From contig CM046452.1 of the NCBI GenBank assembly GCA_025506515.1, positions 72,974,080 to 73,038,079 on the forward strand: 64,000 bases of DNA, read 5' to 3'. Under the pieces are notes generated by a model, which worked only from the letters and a program-made list of their open reading frames with translations, made no database searches and had not been told where the DNA came from. The position numbers and the translations under genes were made by a program. This DNA is from Flaveria trinervia (Eukaryota > Streptophyta > Magnoliopsida > Asterales > Asteraceae). This document shows, piece after piece, positions 23,290-35,980 of the stretch. Position 1 is the first letter of the stretch, and each line of letters begins with the position of its first letter.

Positions 23290-26200
23290 CTTTGAAATCA
23301 AAATTAAATCTCCCATCTCAGACATAGAAAAACTCCATGGTGAGAAGTACACTCTTGCAGCTGAGAATGAGCTACTTACTGAAAAGTTAGCTCAATCTAA
23401 GGCTCAACAATCTATGACTGAAGTGAAACTTGAAAAGTTTCAAATGTCTTCAGTCAAGCTGCAAGAGATGCTTGATTCCTAAAAGGATCCAAAAGACATG
23501 TCAGGGATTGGGTATAATTCATGTCCTCCACCATACAATGACAACTACACTGTCATGCCTAAATCTGTCTCACTCTCTGAAGCAATTGAACCTAAAACTA
23601 TGGAACCTAAATCTATAGTGAAACAGGTGACCAATCCTCAAAACAAACTTGATGTTTATATTGAAACCAATAAGGATAAAATCAAGTTAGGTCACCCAAT
23701 TAAAATCAAAGAGTGTTCAGACAAGACAGTGAGTGTCATGAAACTATCAAGCCCTGTAAAAGCAATTGTACCTTTTATAAAATTCATACCATCTATTTTA
23801 CAAGGCAAAAAGAAATATGTGAAGACAGTGAAACCCACTACTGAGAGTAGTTTTGATAATGAGATTATATCTCCATAAAATTCAAGCAATCAGAAAAGGT
23901 TTCACTGCAAAAGAAGCAAACTGTAACACTGAGTTTAACACATAAAACATCATCAAACCATCAGTATTCAAGATTAAGGCAGGGAGTTGGGTTTGATATA
24001 TGCAACAAGGAACATGTTGACCAGCTTGAGAAAGAAGTAAGAAAAAGGTTGAAGAAACAGAAACAACCCAGACAATTAAACAAAAGTAGTGTTGTGAAGC
24101 AAACTATTAAAAGGGCTGATTCTGATTCATCACCTAAAGAAAAGAAAGTGACTCATCAAAAGAAAATATCAGTTGAGTCACACAAGGAAAACTCTGATTC
24201 AAGAAACAAACAAATGTATTGTGACATTTGTGAAATGTTCAATCACAAGACAGATACATGCTTCTTCAATCAATATTGTTCTATCTGTGATATGAACAAT
24301 CACTCGACCAAAAACTGCTATTTCAACAAGTATTGTTCAATCTGTGACATAAACAATCACAATACATCTGATTGTTACTTCAATCAGAAGGGTTTGAGAA
24401 TTCCACAACACAAGCCCATCTCAAAAACATCTACTGTGATGCACTTTGTCAAACCTCATCTTCATAATACTCAATCTAGGACACCGAGATCAACAAATGA
24501 CAGAAATAATTTGAAGGAATTGAGGAAGGGTCAAAGAAATCATCTCACAATGAAACACAAACTTGACATTCCTAAACAAAAAACTACTTTTGATAATGAA
24601 AAACGGGCTAAATTTTACAAAGAAATAGAGACCAACAATTTCATTACTCATCTGAATCCTCAGTAGATGTTGATGAGATGACTCAACCCATTCATTACCA
24701 AAAATCTCCTAGGACACCTCCATCCAAACCACAATTTAAAGGGAATACCAGGAGGTCACTATCATGAATAGGAACGGGAAACCCAAGACCATCATGGCTT
24801 GGGTTCCTTATTCTAATTAGTTCTTTTTTCTTGCATGTTCATCCACACAGGTCTAATAGCCTATGGTACGTAGACAGTGGATGCTCCCTACACATGACTG
24901 GAGATCGTTCCCTCCTTCATGATTTCAAGCACATACAAGGAACTACTATGGCATTTGGTGGAGATTCAGAAGGTGGTAGAATTACAGGAGAAGGATCTGT
25001 GACAAACGGGATGCTGAGCTTTGACAGAGTGAACTACTGCGAACAACTGAAAATCAATCTGCTAAGCGTGTCTCAGATCTGTGACAAGAAATATTCCACT
25101 CACTTTACAGACACTCGTTGCTACATTTTGAAACCCGGATTTCAGATCCCTGAAGAATGGGTTGTCTTAAAGACACCAGGAAGAATAATACATATGTCTT
25201 AAACTTGTGTTCTGCATCACCTAAGGAAGAAACATGTCTTTTGTCTAAAGCATCACTTGATGAGTCACAGCTTTCGCATAGACGTTTGGGGCACATTAAC
25301 CTTAAAAATATGAACAAGTTAGTCAAAGGAAACCATGTCATTGGCCTTCCTCAAAAAGAATTCAATTTTATTGATCAATGTTCAGCGTGCCTCAAAGTAA
25401 AACAACATAAATCGTCTCACAAAACCAAGCTAATGAACACTAACAATACTCCATTGAAGCTACTTCACATGGATCTATTTGGACCAACTCATGTAATGAG
25501 CATGGGAAAGAAACTGTATTGTTTAGTGATCATTAATGACTTTTTACGATCCACATGGGTGTTCTTCCTACTTCATAAAAACAAAGCATCTCAAATCATA
25601 CAAGAATTTATCACTAAAATTGAAAATCAACTTGATCTTAAGGTCAAAATAAGAAGTGATAATGGTACTGAATTCAAAAATGAGAGTATGAGTTCCTTCT
25701 TTATAACCAAAGGCATTGCTCATCAATTCAATGCAGCTAGAACTCGTCAACAAAATGGGGTAGCTGAAAGGCGAAATAGAACACTGATTGAAGCAGCAAG
25801 AACGATGCCAGCCGATGCTAAACTGCCAATCACCTTCTGGGCAGAAGCAGTTAACACATCGTGTTTTGTACAAAATCAAACTCTGATTGTTAAAGAAAGT
25901 AACATGACACCTTATGAACTGATCTTTCATAGGAAACCATTTATTGGATTCCTCAAATCATTTGGTTGTCCAGTCTCAATATTAAACACCCGAGACCATT
26001 CGGGAAAATTTTCATCTAAGTCTGATGAAGGATTCTTTGTAGGTTATTATTCTGTTTCAAAGGCTTATAGAGTGTTCAATCCTAGATTGAACATTATTTA
26101 TGAATCTAAAAATGTTCAATTCAAGGAACATTTGTTTCCCAAATTTACAAATAGTCCTGACTAGTTGTTTGATATTGACACGTTTACAAAATCATTTGAC

Positions 26201-28267
26201 CAATTTCACTTGTCTGATGCAGGAAATATACATTCAAGTGATACTTCATCAGCTGTAGAAAGAAGAGATAATTATCCATTCATTCCACCTACATTTGATA
26301 AACACATGAATGAAGATGTTCCTCTTCAAGCTGATCCCATCAGACAACTATCACAAAACCTTAGTGTTTCTTCTGAAGAAGGTCCCAGCCTGGTACCATC
26401 TCACTCAGATGACTTGTCAAATGAGATCAGAAATCAAAAACAGGCTTCTCACCCAGTTGAAACACAAGGTACATCAAATGATGCAAGCAATCTCAGTACT
26501 GCTGAAGATGTAGCAGTTACTAAACAAAAGTTGACAATCTTCATAATTCAACAACAGTACAAGATGAATGTACCTCTGACCATAATGAACTGAATGTCTC
26601 CAATCTTGATGTAACTATTGTTGGTGACACCATTCCAACCACAAGAATACATAAGAATCATCTAGTTGAAACCATTATTGGTGATCTTAATGAGAGGGTG
26701 ACAAGAAGCAAGTCCAGTATTGCAAACATCTATTTTTCTCATGCTTTCTATGTCACACAGTACCAAAAACATCAAAGAGGCTCTTCAAGACAATAGATGG
26801 ATTGAAGCAATGCAGGAAGAATTGCTACAATTCAAGAAGCAAGAAGTATGGCAACTGATAGATCTTCCCGAAGGACAATACCCTATCAGTACCAGATGGT
26901 TGTACAGGAACAAGACTGATGATATGGGGATCGTCATCAGAAACAAAGCAAGACTAGTGGCACAGGGATACACTCAAGAAGAAGGAATCGACTATGACGA
27001 AGTGTTTGCACCTGTTTCCAGACTAGAAGCAATCAGAATCTTTCTTGTATATTCCGCATCCATGAAATTTACTGTTTATCAAATGGATGTAAGGTGTGTC
27101 TTCCTATATGGAAAGATTGTTGAGGAAGTCTATGTGAGTCAACCACCTGGCTTTGAAGATCCAGATTTCCCTCACAGAGTTTATAGGCTTGACAAAGCTC
27201 TGTATGGTCTTCATCAAGCACCAAGAAAGTGGTATGAGACTCTATCATTCTTTCTTCTTGAACATGGGTATGAAAGAGGAAAGATTGATCAGACTCTCTT
27301 CAGAAGAAAAAGAGGAAAAGACATGTTGTTAATCCAGATCTACGTGGATGATATTATATTTGGCTCAACAAACAAGCAACTCTACAAAGAATTTGAAGAC
27401 CTTATGCACTCAAAGTTCCAAATGAGTGCTATAGGGGAACTCACCTTCTTTCTAGGGGTGCAAGTCCAACAGACAACAGATGGAATCTTCATCAACCAAT
27501 CAAAATATGTAGAAACCATGTTGAAGAAATTTCACTTTGCTGACTGTCAGTCTATCAAAACTCCTGTGGATACTAAAGTGAATATTTGACCTGACCCTAA
27601 AGGAAATTAGTGGATCAGACTCACTATCGATCAATGATAGGTTCACTTATGTATCTAACAGCTAGTAGCCTGATATTATGTTTGGTGTTTGTGTGTGTGC
27701 CAGATATCAAGCTGATCCAAAAGAATCACGTTTGAACGCAGTCAATAGGATATTCAGATATCTGAAGGGCAAACCAACTCTTGGGTTATGGTATCCCAAG
27801 AAGGAGAATTTAATCTCTATGCCTACACAGATAGTGATTATGGAGGATGCAACTTCAACAGAAAATCCACCTCTGGCGGTTGTCAATTTCTTGATCCCAG
27901 ACTAGTATCCTAGCAATGCAAGAAGCAGACAAATGTATCGGTGTCCATAGTAGAAGCTGAGTATATTGCTGCATCAGCATGTTGCTTTCAAGTTCTCTGG
28001 ATTCAAAAACAGATGCTTGATTATGGTTTTAACTTCTTGCACACACCAATTTCTATTGACAACACAACTATTGTCTTTATAACTAATAATCCAGTTCAGC
28101 ACTCAAAAACAAAACATATTGAGATTAGATATCACTTTTTGAGAGACTATGCTAAAAAAGGCTTAATTAAATTTATTCAAGTACCAACTAAAAATCAATT
28201 AGCTGATTTGTTTACAAAGCATTTGAACCTAGTAGGTTTGAATTTCTGGTTTAGTCAATTGGCATGA
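23290..28267 (+). pseudogene. Decayed SIRE-like Copia gag-pol
   Basis: A gag C-terminal segment with coiled-coil character (23320-23480) is followed by a basic region (24049-24210) and three consecutive CCHC knuckles (24220-24375). The protease is at about 24850 (WYVDSGCSLHMTGD). The GAG-pre-integrase zinc region is at 25260-25430 (HRRLGHINL, CSACLKVKQ), with catalytic integrase at 25450-25850 (MDLFGP, RSDNGTEFKNE, NGVAERRNRT). Reverse transcriptase is at 26720-27589, with YVDDIIFG at about 27343. RNase H is at about 27800-28267 (SIVEAEYIAAS, KHIEIRYHFLRD, LADLFTKHLN). Frame changes near 23480, 23880-24049, 24666, 25202, 26160, 26590 and 27590-27940 break it. Neighbouring fragments in other frames are not separate genes. 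Confidence 0.9.
24220..24375 (+). other. Three tandem CCHC zinc knuckles in Copia gag
   Basis: CDICEMFNHKTDTC, CSICDMNNHSTKNC and CSICDINNHNTSDC, each CX2CX4HX4C, spaced about 19 residues apart with FFNQY / YFNKY / YFNQK linkers. All metal ligands are intact although the surrounding gene is broken. Knuckles bind genomic RNA during packaging. Units 2 and 3 are the most alike, suggesting internal duplication. Confidence 0.9.
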
Positions 28268-29230
28268 TTAACCTTGAGTAAAAACCATGAAAAACATCAA
28301 AAACAATCAAAAACATCAGAAAACCACAAAAGAAATCAAGTTTGATGAAGAAAAGAATTCTATGGGAAATGATATAATTACAGTCGTTATATCATTCACT
28401 GTGCTTAATTTCAAAATGTGTAAGACTGAAATGACTTACCAGATATGTGGGTAGGCTCAACTTGGAAGAAAAGATACATGCAGTGATGAATTAAAGACTT
28501 ATTCAATTGTGAAACACTCATCACAAAGTACAGGTATGTATTGGCTTATCTGAATGCATGTGTGTGTAGTGGCCTAAACACACCATGTAATGATACTTTA
28601 TGAATCTCTTTCACCACATCATGTTTCATCTTTGTTTTGTTGAGCAAAGACCCGATGAAACTTGCACATAGTGCAGATTTTATGATCCAAAAGATTCCCA
28701 ATATGGAATACAACCAAAATTGGATGAATCAATAAAGTAATACATTCCAAGTGAATGAACAAAGAATCCTATCATGGATCACCTTCCAAAGTGAAGTGAA
28801 AAGAATCCCAATGTGTATCATCATGAAAAAAGATCAAAGTAAAAGAATCCCAATGAGGATCAGTGAAAATGAGATTTCATAACTTAAGTGACCTAGTAAG
28901 AAAAGCTGCGAAAAAGTTCTACCATGCATTGTATAAAGAGGGGTGATCATTCCATGCTTATGTGTGTGAGGTACACATTGAATAATTAAATCAACCAAAA
29001 CATGATAAAAGTCATTGGCATCAAAATATCAACCAGGTATGAGTTTAAGAGGACAAACATACCTCCAATCTTCAAGTTCATAATCATGTCATTTAATCAT
29101 AAAGGATGCACAAGTGTAATGTAAGACTGATATGATCCCAACAAAGAGATAATTCTCTTCATTATTAATACTCAAAATAATATTCAAATGATTTTAAATC
29201 TTTAAAGTTTCTATCCAAATATGGATATAA
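28268..29230 (+). other. 3' untranslated part of the SIRE-like element
   Basis: No reading frame of note. Between about 28690 and 28865 it has four diverged repeats of an AAAGAATCCCAATGNGGATCA-type word at roughly 40-75 base spacing. No env-like frame of the type known in some SIRE elements is seen. Confidence 0.55.
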
Positions 29231-29242
29231 ACTTTAGGGGGA
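29231..29242 (+). other. Polypurine tract of SIRE-like element
   Basis: TTTAGGGGGAGT, the form usual before Copia 3' LTRs. The same AGGGGGAG core recurs at about 37315 and, reversed, at 63984. Confidence 0.7.
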
Positions 29243-30393
29243 GTAATTTAAAATTTTTGAGTAAGTCCAAACTTTTGTTTATTAACTTAACTTTGAAAAC
29301 AAAACAAAAAGGATTTTGGTTGGTGCTGTTGCAAAAAGTCATACCATATATCTCAGCTTATGCAGATTCTTAGAAGCATGATAAGTCCAAGATCTGTCAA
29401 AATTAGGAAACTTGTATCACTTGTGACATACAAGTCAATCCAAGCAAGAATTGACAACTTCAACAGTCAACTTCATAAGACAAATCAATCAAGGACAAAT
29501 CTTCATAAGATGAATAATCAATTCAATCATATTAACTTTTGATTAAATTCAAAAGTTAATGCAGGTAAGTGCATTGGTTAATGTGGGTAAAGGTAACCCA
29601 TGCATGTAACTAATGCAGGTAACAGTATATTTTCAAGTGCAACTAATGCGGATAATGATTTTACTCTACCGCATTAGTGTGTGAAGTAAATGTGGATTTT
29701 ACTCTACCGCATTTGCTATAGTAGTCAAATGCGGATGAACATCTCTCTATCGTATTTGCTGCAGTGCAATGTTGACCAAGTGTTGTCAACCGCATTTGGT
29801 GTGGTCACACAAATGCTGATTGACTTTGTTCTATCGCATTTGCTACTATGTACAAATACGGATAGGATGAAACAAGTAACAACTCTACCGCATTTGTTAT
29901 AGTGAATGCTGATGAACATAATCACAAGTTATTTTTCCGCATTTACTACAGCACAAATGCGGATAGTCAAAGGTTTCAAGTTCAAACTTCCGCATTTGCA
30001 ACAGTACACAAATGCGGAAAGAATAAATAATAACAAACAAAACTTCCGCATTTACAATAGTAACCAAATATGGATAGTCAAAGTCCAAAAGTTTGTCTTC
30101 TGTATTTGCTACAGTTAACAAATGCGGATAACCAAAAGTCAAAAAAAAATGAACCCTTCCGCATTTGCTACAGTGGTGACCGCATTTGCTCTTAAACTTG
30201 TAAAATCTTTCAAAATGCATTATTTGACTATTTAAAGAAATTTAAACGGTCATTTAATACTTTTCAAATTTGAGAGACTTTATAGTGAGATTAGCGCAAA
30301 CGCTCAGTACACCATCTTCAATCATCTTCATCATAAACAATCAAAGATTTTCGTGTGATTCTACTCAATCGACTCTTGTTATCGATTTTGAAA
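29243..30393 (+). repeat. Probable 3' LTR of SIRE-like element
   Basis: Lies between the polypurine tract and a degraded primer-site-like sequence (TTGTATCGGAAAC at about 30394). The exact start is unclear; the end is probably AAACCACA. From about 29580 to 30190 it is an array alternating CAAATGCGGAT and CCGCATTTGCTACAG words in opposite orientation. ORFs inside the array are by-products. Confidence 0.5.
29580..30190. repeat. CCGCATTTG / CAAATGCGGA alternating array
   Basis: More than ten CCGCATTTGYTAYAG-type words alternate with AAATGCGGATR words in inverse orientation, 30-60 bases apart. Each neighbouring pair could fold as a weak hairpin. Confidence 0.75.
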
Positions 30394-31598
30394 CCACATT
30401 TGTATCGGAAACAAGGTGAAATTTCCATAAAAATTTTTAATCAAGACCTAAGTTTCAGAATGTTAAACCTAAATCAATCAATGAACCAACTGATAATGAA
30501 GTACACCAAAATCAACCTTATTAATGTGATATAATCTACATTTTTGACTCCAATAAACATGCAAACTAATAGGAATTCAACCGATCTTGAAAACCTCTAT
30601 AGTCATGTTTACTGAGGAAAACAAAGCACAATGAAAATTAAAATGTGGAACAAATTAATGTCTCGTCATCTAATGAATGTTTCAAACATAGAAACTATGA
30701 TTGTTGAACAACAAACTCACAATTTGTTGCAACAACAATGATACAGTTCATCTGTGACCATTAGCAGTAAAATTGATAACTGACACACATGTCTCTTGTG
30801 CAGATTACATGGCAAATCTTACATGGAGCAAGCTCCATAATGTCAGCGGTTATTTAAACTCTGATGTGCCTGAAGCTGAAGGACTTAGAGATATGATCAG
30901 ATTCTTATCTACCACAAGGGTAGCCTATGCTATCACTGTGAGACCCAAATCTATGAGAATCTTATTAGGTCCTTCTGGAACTCAGCTAAGGTTGTTGAAG
31001 CTGATGGTGTTAGAACATTAACTAGGAGAATCAATAATGAGCTCACTTTGAGTATCACTGAAGACTCTGTTAGAAGATGCTTACAATTTGGTGATGATGC
31101 TAATGATCCTCTAGAGCTAGATGATGAAGAAATAACCATATTTTTTGTTGAAATTGGTTATGAAGGAGGATATGAAGCAAAACAAATTGTTAAAAGATTA
31201 GTTGATCTACCTTGGAGATTCCTAATTCATATGTTTCAACACTGTCTGTCCAAGAGAAAGACAGGATGGAATGATATTCCAGTCCTCACATCCTCAGCAA
31301 TCTGTGCTCTCTGTACCACAGGCCATTTAATATGTTTGCATATGTTTTCAATGGCCTGATTTCAAACATTCAATAAGGGAGAAGATACAAGTTCCTGATG
31401 TATCCAAGATTCATATAATGCCTGATCAATGAATCATTCGCTGATATTGCTAATGAAGGACCAGTGCTTGATATTCCTCACTGTGATGCAAGATCCTACA
31501 AATACATTAAGAATAGGGACCCAAGAAACTTTTATAGTGGTGCTCACTCACCTCTTCTTCCATGGATGATTCAGCAAATAATCAAGAAGGTCAAGCAC

Positions 31599-31815
31599 AA
31601 CCACAACCATCACCACAACCATCACCACAACCATCACCACAACCATCACCACAACCATCACCACAACCAACACCACAACCATCACCACAACCATCACCAC
31701 AACCATCACCACAACCAACACCACAACCAGCACCACAACCAGCACCACAACCAGCACCATAACCATCACCACAACCATCACCACAACCATCACCACAACC
31801 ATCACCACAACCAAC
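31599..31815 (+). repeat. 12-bp minisatellite CCACAACCATCA
   Basis: About 18 units of CACCACAACCAT, with variants CACCACAACCAA and CACCACAACCAG grouped in runs. In the frame starting at 31562 it encodes a Pro-Gln-Pro-Ser/Thr/Ala repeat, the plausible reading for this linker. The histidine/asparagine reading in another frame and the valine/methionine reading on the other strand are artefacts. Confidence 0.85.
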
Positions 31816-33572
31816 CCCTCAAACTTCACCATATCACCTCATCATTACTCTCTAATATCACCACTACATCAATCACCTATATCACCATTCCAACCTTTGC
31901 CATCCCATGATCACCCTGCTGAAGTTGAAGGATCAACTAGTGCTTCTAAATCATCCAAGTCATCTTCGGATGAGGAGGAGAACCATGATCAAATCCCTAT
32001 AAAGAAAGCAACTTCTGAGGCTGCTCCTTCAGAGAGCTATGCTGATCTAATATCAACAGGCCTAATGAAAAGAATGAATTAATATATGAGTTGTTACAGA
32101 AAGTGGAAAGGATGGAAAGGACTTTAAATAGGAGAGCTAGAATAATTAATGACAGAATTTTAGAGCTTGATGAGAAAGAGAATGAATTGAAAGAGCTGAA
32201 AGAAAAATATGAAGTTGAAAGAAAAGAAAAAGACAAAGAGATTGAGTGCTTAAAAGCTTCACTAAACCATTCCAGAGAAGAAGTCAGTGGTCATGTTGAC
32301 ACTCTTGCAATTCAAACGATAGCAATGGAAGAACAAGAGAACATTATAGAAGAACAAGCTGAAATCATCTCTAATCTTGAAAAAGAAATTGATAGCAAAA
32401 ACAAAAGAATCTCTGAACTTGAGCTGATAATTGAGATTCAAAGAAGTGAAGTGGATGATGATAAGAAAGATGAACAAGAAAAGGTTGATGATGAAGAACA
32501 AGAAAAGGTTGATAATGATGATAACAAGTCTATTTCTGAAAATAAAGAACAAGAAGGTGATACAAGTCAAACAAAGCATGATGAACAAAGTCTAGAAATG
32601 GTGGTACACTCTAGAAAAACCTATGTTACTCACACTGAGAAAGCTGAATTTGAGGAACTTTTTAGTGCTTTAGACAGCTTCACATCTGAAGAATTCAGTG
32701 TAGATGATGACTTTTAGGAATTTGTAAACAATCAAAGGACTGATTCAGAGCCTATTATATTCATCCCTAAATCACCAGTTCCTTTGGAGAAGGAGTTGAC
32801 CATGCAGATTGTCCCTACTGTGTCTCTATCTGAAGAACATAAGAAACAATAAGAGAGATGTATGAAAAGGAAAAAGAAAAGGAAAAAGAAACAGAAAAGA
32901 AAAAGGAGAAGAAAACTGAAATTAATGCTCAAGAGCCAATCACACCTGAAAAGATACCTGAAGTGGTAGAAAAAGATGAAACTTCAAGCCCGCAATTTCA
33001 AACTTACTCAAGAAAAGAAAATATCTAGCTGAAAAGGCCAAGGGTAAGAGACCAGTGGTTGAAGAAGAAACATTTAAGAAACAAAAAGATAACCCCAGAA
33101 ACCTGGCAGCAATTGCTGAATTTCTTGAAGAGCATGAGCAGGCTGAAGCTCAATTGAAGAAATTAGCTGATGTAATTGATTTAGAAGAAGGAGAGATTGC
33201 TGGAGGCTATGATGTTACACAGGATGTTGATATGGATAGTCCATTAAAGCCTGAAAAACCAGTTGAAGAAATGGTGTCTAAGGCTCAAACTGATGATTTA
33301 ATGATTAAAGTCATGTTCTTGATCAATCATGGGTATGATCCAGATGAAGTGTTTGGGATGCCATATGAAGGAATGAAAGAAGAAGAAGAAAAGATGAACA
33401 AGCTGCTAGATCCAAGTGTTGAAACTAAGTATGAGAAATCAGCACTTACAAAGATCCTTTTAAAGGAAAGCTCCTCTACGTAAACTGTCATTTATGAAGA
33501 AATCTTCCCCAACTCCTGAATCACTATTTTCTGATCCTTATAGTATGTCAGATAAGGAAACGAAGGACTATC

Positions 33573-34172
33573 TGTTGGAGCATATATTGTCATATATAGT
33601 GTGTCCGTCGCTTGTCGAATAGTCTAGGCTTAATGTAATACACCTGATATATTGTAAACACATGAAACTGGGTCATTCGCAGGAGCATATGCAAATGAGA
33701 CTCAGTCGTACGACTGGGCCATGCTAATGGACTAGTCGTGCGACTGAGAGATGTGATTGGAACATTCGTAAGACTGAACCATAAGTATGGTCCAATCGTA
33801 CGATTGAACCATACGCATGGTCCAGTCGTACGATTGAACCATACGCATGGTCCAATCGCACGAATGGGCCCAGTCGCATCTAATATGGGCCGAGGCCTAT
33901 ATATATACCAGTTTCAATGTGTAGAGAGATTAAGGGTTTTAGAGAGTGTGTGCCCGGAGCCTAGGGCTGCCGGATGAGAGGGGAGATCATGCTCGATCTT
34001 CCCCTTACCAAGAATCTTGATTCTTATGTTGTAACGAGCTTGTAATCGTTAGGTTTTATCAATGAAACCATTCAATTATAGTTCGTTTTATCGATTGTAT
34101 CTTGGTGTTTGCTATTATTTATCCTTCCATCAAGAACATGCTCGGATGTTTATCGATCCAGCCGACTTCACA
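33573..34172 (+). repeat. 5' LTR of the non-autonomous element
   Basis: Contains an array of CAGTCGTACGACTG / GAACCATACGCATGGTCC words (33670-33880) and a TATA box TATATATA at 33899-33907. The array motifs are inverted-repeat-like (TCGTACGA is a perfect palindrome). Confidence 0.9.
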
Positions 34173-34174
34173 AT

Positions 34175-34187
34175 TGGTATCAGAGCC
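34175..34187 (+). other. Primer-binding site of the non-autonomous element
   Basis: TGGTATCAGAGCC, two bases after the 5' LTR, complementary to initiator tRNA-Met. Confidence 0.88.
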
Positions 34188-35379
34188 GGTTACTGCTGGA
34201 ATGGTCTAACAATCATTCTAGCAATCCGAGCTCTTGATTTCTGGATCAAATTTCAGATCTTGACGTTAAACCCACTTCGTGTTCTTCATGTTTTGCTCAG
34301 ATCTTGTTACATGTGTTGCTTCTATGTTAAAATCGAATTCGAAACCACGTTCCTATCACCCTTTCGAATCTGATGATACCTATTTTGTTTCAGTTCACGT
34401 AAAATTCATCAGATTAGGGTTTTGGGCAGCCCGGGTGGCTGCAGATCTGAAAATCTGCGTGCAGACCCGTTCATGCGACTGGGCCATGCAAATGGACCAT
34501 TCGTATGAATGAGCCATGCGAATGGACCATTCGTGCGACTGGACCAGTCGTATGTTCAATCGCACGAATGTGCCATCCGCATTGACTCATCCGTATTTGT
34601 TCCAGACCAAAAAAAGAGTCTGGAACAGCTTCTTGCACAGATTTGAAGATGAGCAAAGCATATTCACCCCGAGGTTCTTTTGTCAAATAAGTTCGATGTA
34701 TACCCCATTATTCGTCGGACTTCCAGAATAGGTGAATGTAATTGGAACACGAAAGAGAGAAGAGAAGATGTCAGCAGTCGGTGTTGATTTTGTGGGGTAG
34801 TCAGGAGCATCTGACTACTTATGGACCAATCAAGTTATATTTATCCGCACAGAGAGGATTCTCATTCTTAGGGGGAATCCATGTACAGAGAATTGAAGAC
34901 ACAATCAGAAAGTGATGATGTGAGCAGGTTTCTAAGATGAATCTACATGCATGCTGATTTGTTTGATATTGTCAGCTGTGGATTGGAACCTTCAACCTTT
35001 TGCCCAATACACCGTGTGAAGACGCCAGGAGAGCACAATGTCTATATATTGGGATATGCTGAATGTGAGGGGGAATTTCTACAGGTGTTGATGTTAATCA
35101 GGTTAGCCTGTGTGAAGATTGAGGCAATGGAAAACTGTTCGTATCATTATCTGGAAAAATCAGTCATATAAGGAATCTTGCTGCGATGATGGTGTTCTGC
35201 AAAGTAAACGAAAGTTGTTGTACCTAAATTCATTTTCAGGGATGTGTAACCACCTGACGGATCGGCAACATTGGCTAATATGGTTTTTCGTTTGATTCTA
35301 TTGGCAACCAGAGCAGAGATTGATTGAAGATTGTAAGAGGTGTTATCTACTATTCGCAAGCAACGTCCAAGGGGAAATT
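34188..35379 (+). other. Non-coding internal region of the small element
   Basis: No gag, protease, integrase or reverse transcriptase motif. A second cluster of GCGACTGG / CATTCGTATGAATG words lies at 34465-34600. Purine-rich GGGGGAAT tracts occur at about 34870 and 35070, possibly relics of successive deletions of a larger parent. The short ORFs are not convincing. Confidence 0.6.
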
Positions 35380-35980
35380 TGTTGGAGCATATATTGTCAT
35401 ATATAGTGTGTCTGTCGCTTGTCGAATAGTCTAGGCTTAATGTAATACACCTTATATGTTGTAAACACATGAAACTGGGTCATTCGCAAGAGCATATGCG
35501 AATGAGACTCAGTCGTACGACTAGGCCATGCTAATGGACCAGTCGTGCGACTGAGAGATGCGATTGGAACATTCGTAAGACTGAACCATAAGTATGGTCC
35601 AGTCGTACGATTAAACCATACGCATGGTCCAGTCGTACGATTGAACCATATGCATGGTCCAATCGCACGAATGGGCCCAGTCGCATCTAATATGGGCCGA
35701 GGCCTATATATATACCAGTTTCAATGTGTAGAGAGATTAAGGGTTTTAGAGAGAGTGTGCCCGAGAACGTAGGGCTGCCGGATGAGAGGGGAGATCATGC
35801 TTGATCTTCCCCTTGCCAATAGTCTTGATTCTTATGTTGTAACGAGCTTGTAATCATTAGGTTTTATCAATGAAACCATTCAATTATAGCTCGTTTTATC
35901 GATTGTCTCTTGGTGTTTGCTGTTATTTATCCTTCCGTCAAGAACATGCTCGGATGTTTATCGATCCAGCCGACTTCACA
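35380..35980 (+). repeat. 3' LTR of the non-autonomous element
   Basis: Same structure as the 5' copy, with about 25 differences by eye. Many are C/T or G/A changes within the CpG-containing word array, consistent with decay of methylated cytosines. TATA box at about 35705. Confidence 0.9.

Larger units (their letters stand above)
23269..30393 (+). mobile_element. 5'-truncated SIRE-like Copia element with 3' LTR
   Basis: It starts abruptly inside gag at the junction with Tekay RNase H. There is no 5' LTR, primer-binding site or gag N-terminus. Protease, integrase, reverse transcriptase and RNase H follow in Copia order (integrase before reverse transcriptase). A 960-base non-coding tail then leads to a polypurine tract at about 29232 and an LTR to about 30393. 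The PGFEDPDFP, YVDDIIFGST and AWVPYSN signatures suit the SIRE/Maximus clade. The clade call is from memory of the family, not a search. Confidence 0.8.
33573..35980 (+). mobile_element. 2.4 kb non-autonomous LTR retrotransposon, complete
   Basis: Two LTRs of 600 and 601 bases (33573-34172 and 35380-35980), TGTTGGAGCATA to CGACTTCACA, about 96% identical by eye. They flank a 1207-base internal region with a primer-binding site at 34175 and a purine-rich tract (AAGGGGAAATT) at about 35368. CTATC borders it on both sides (33568-33572 and 35981-35985). No gag or pol motif is visible inside, so it must depend on another element. Orientation is set by the primer site and tract. Confidence 0.9.

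Noticed and set aside
31464..31910. Histidine/asparagine-rich ORF, and valine/methionine-rich ORF on the other strand (31548-31832)
   Set aside because: Both are alternative readings of the 12-bp minisatellite. Only the Pro-Gln-rich frame suits a protein linker.
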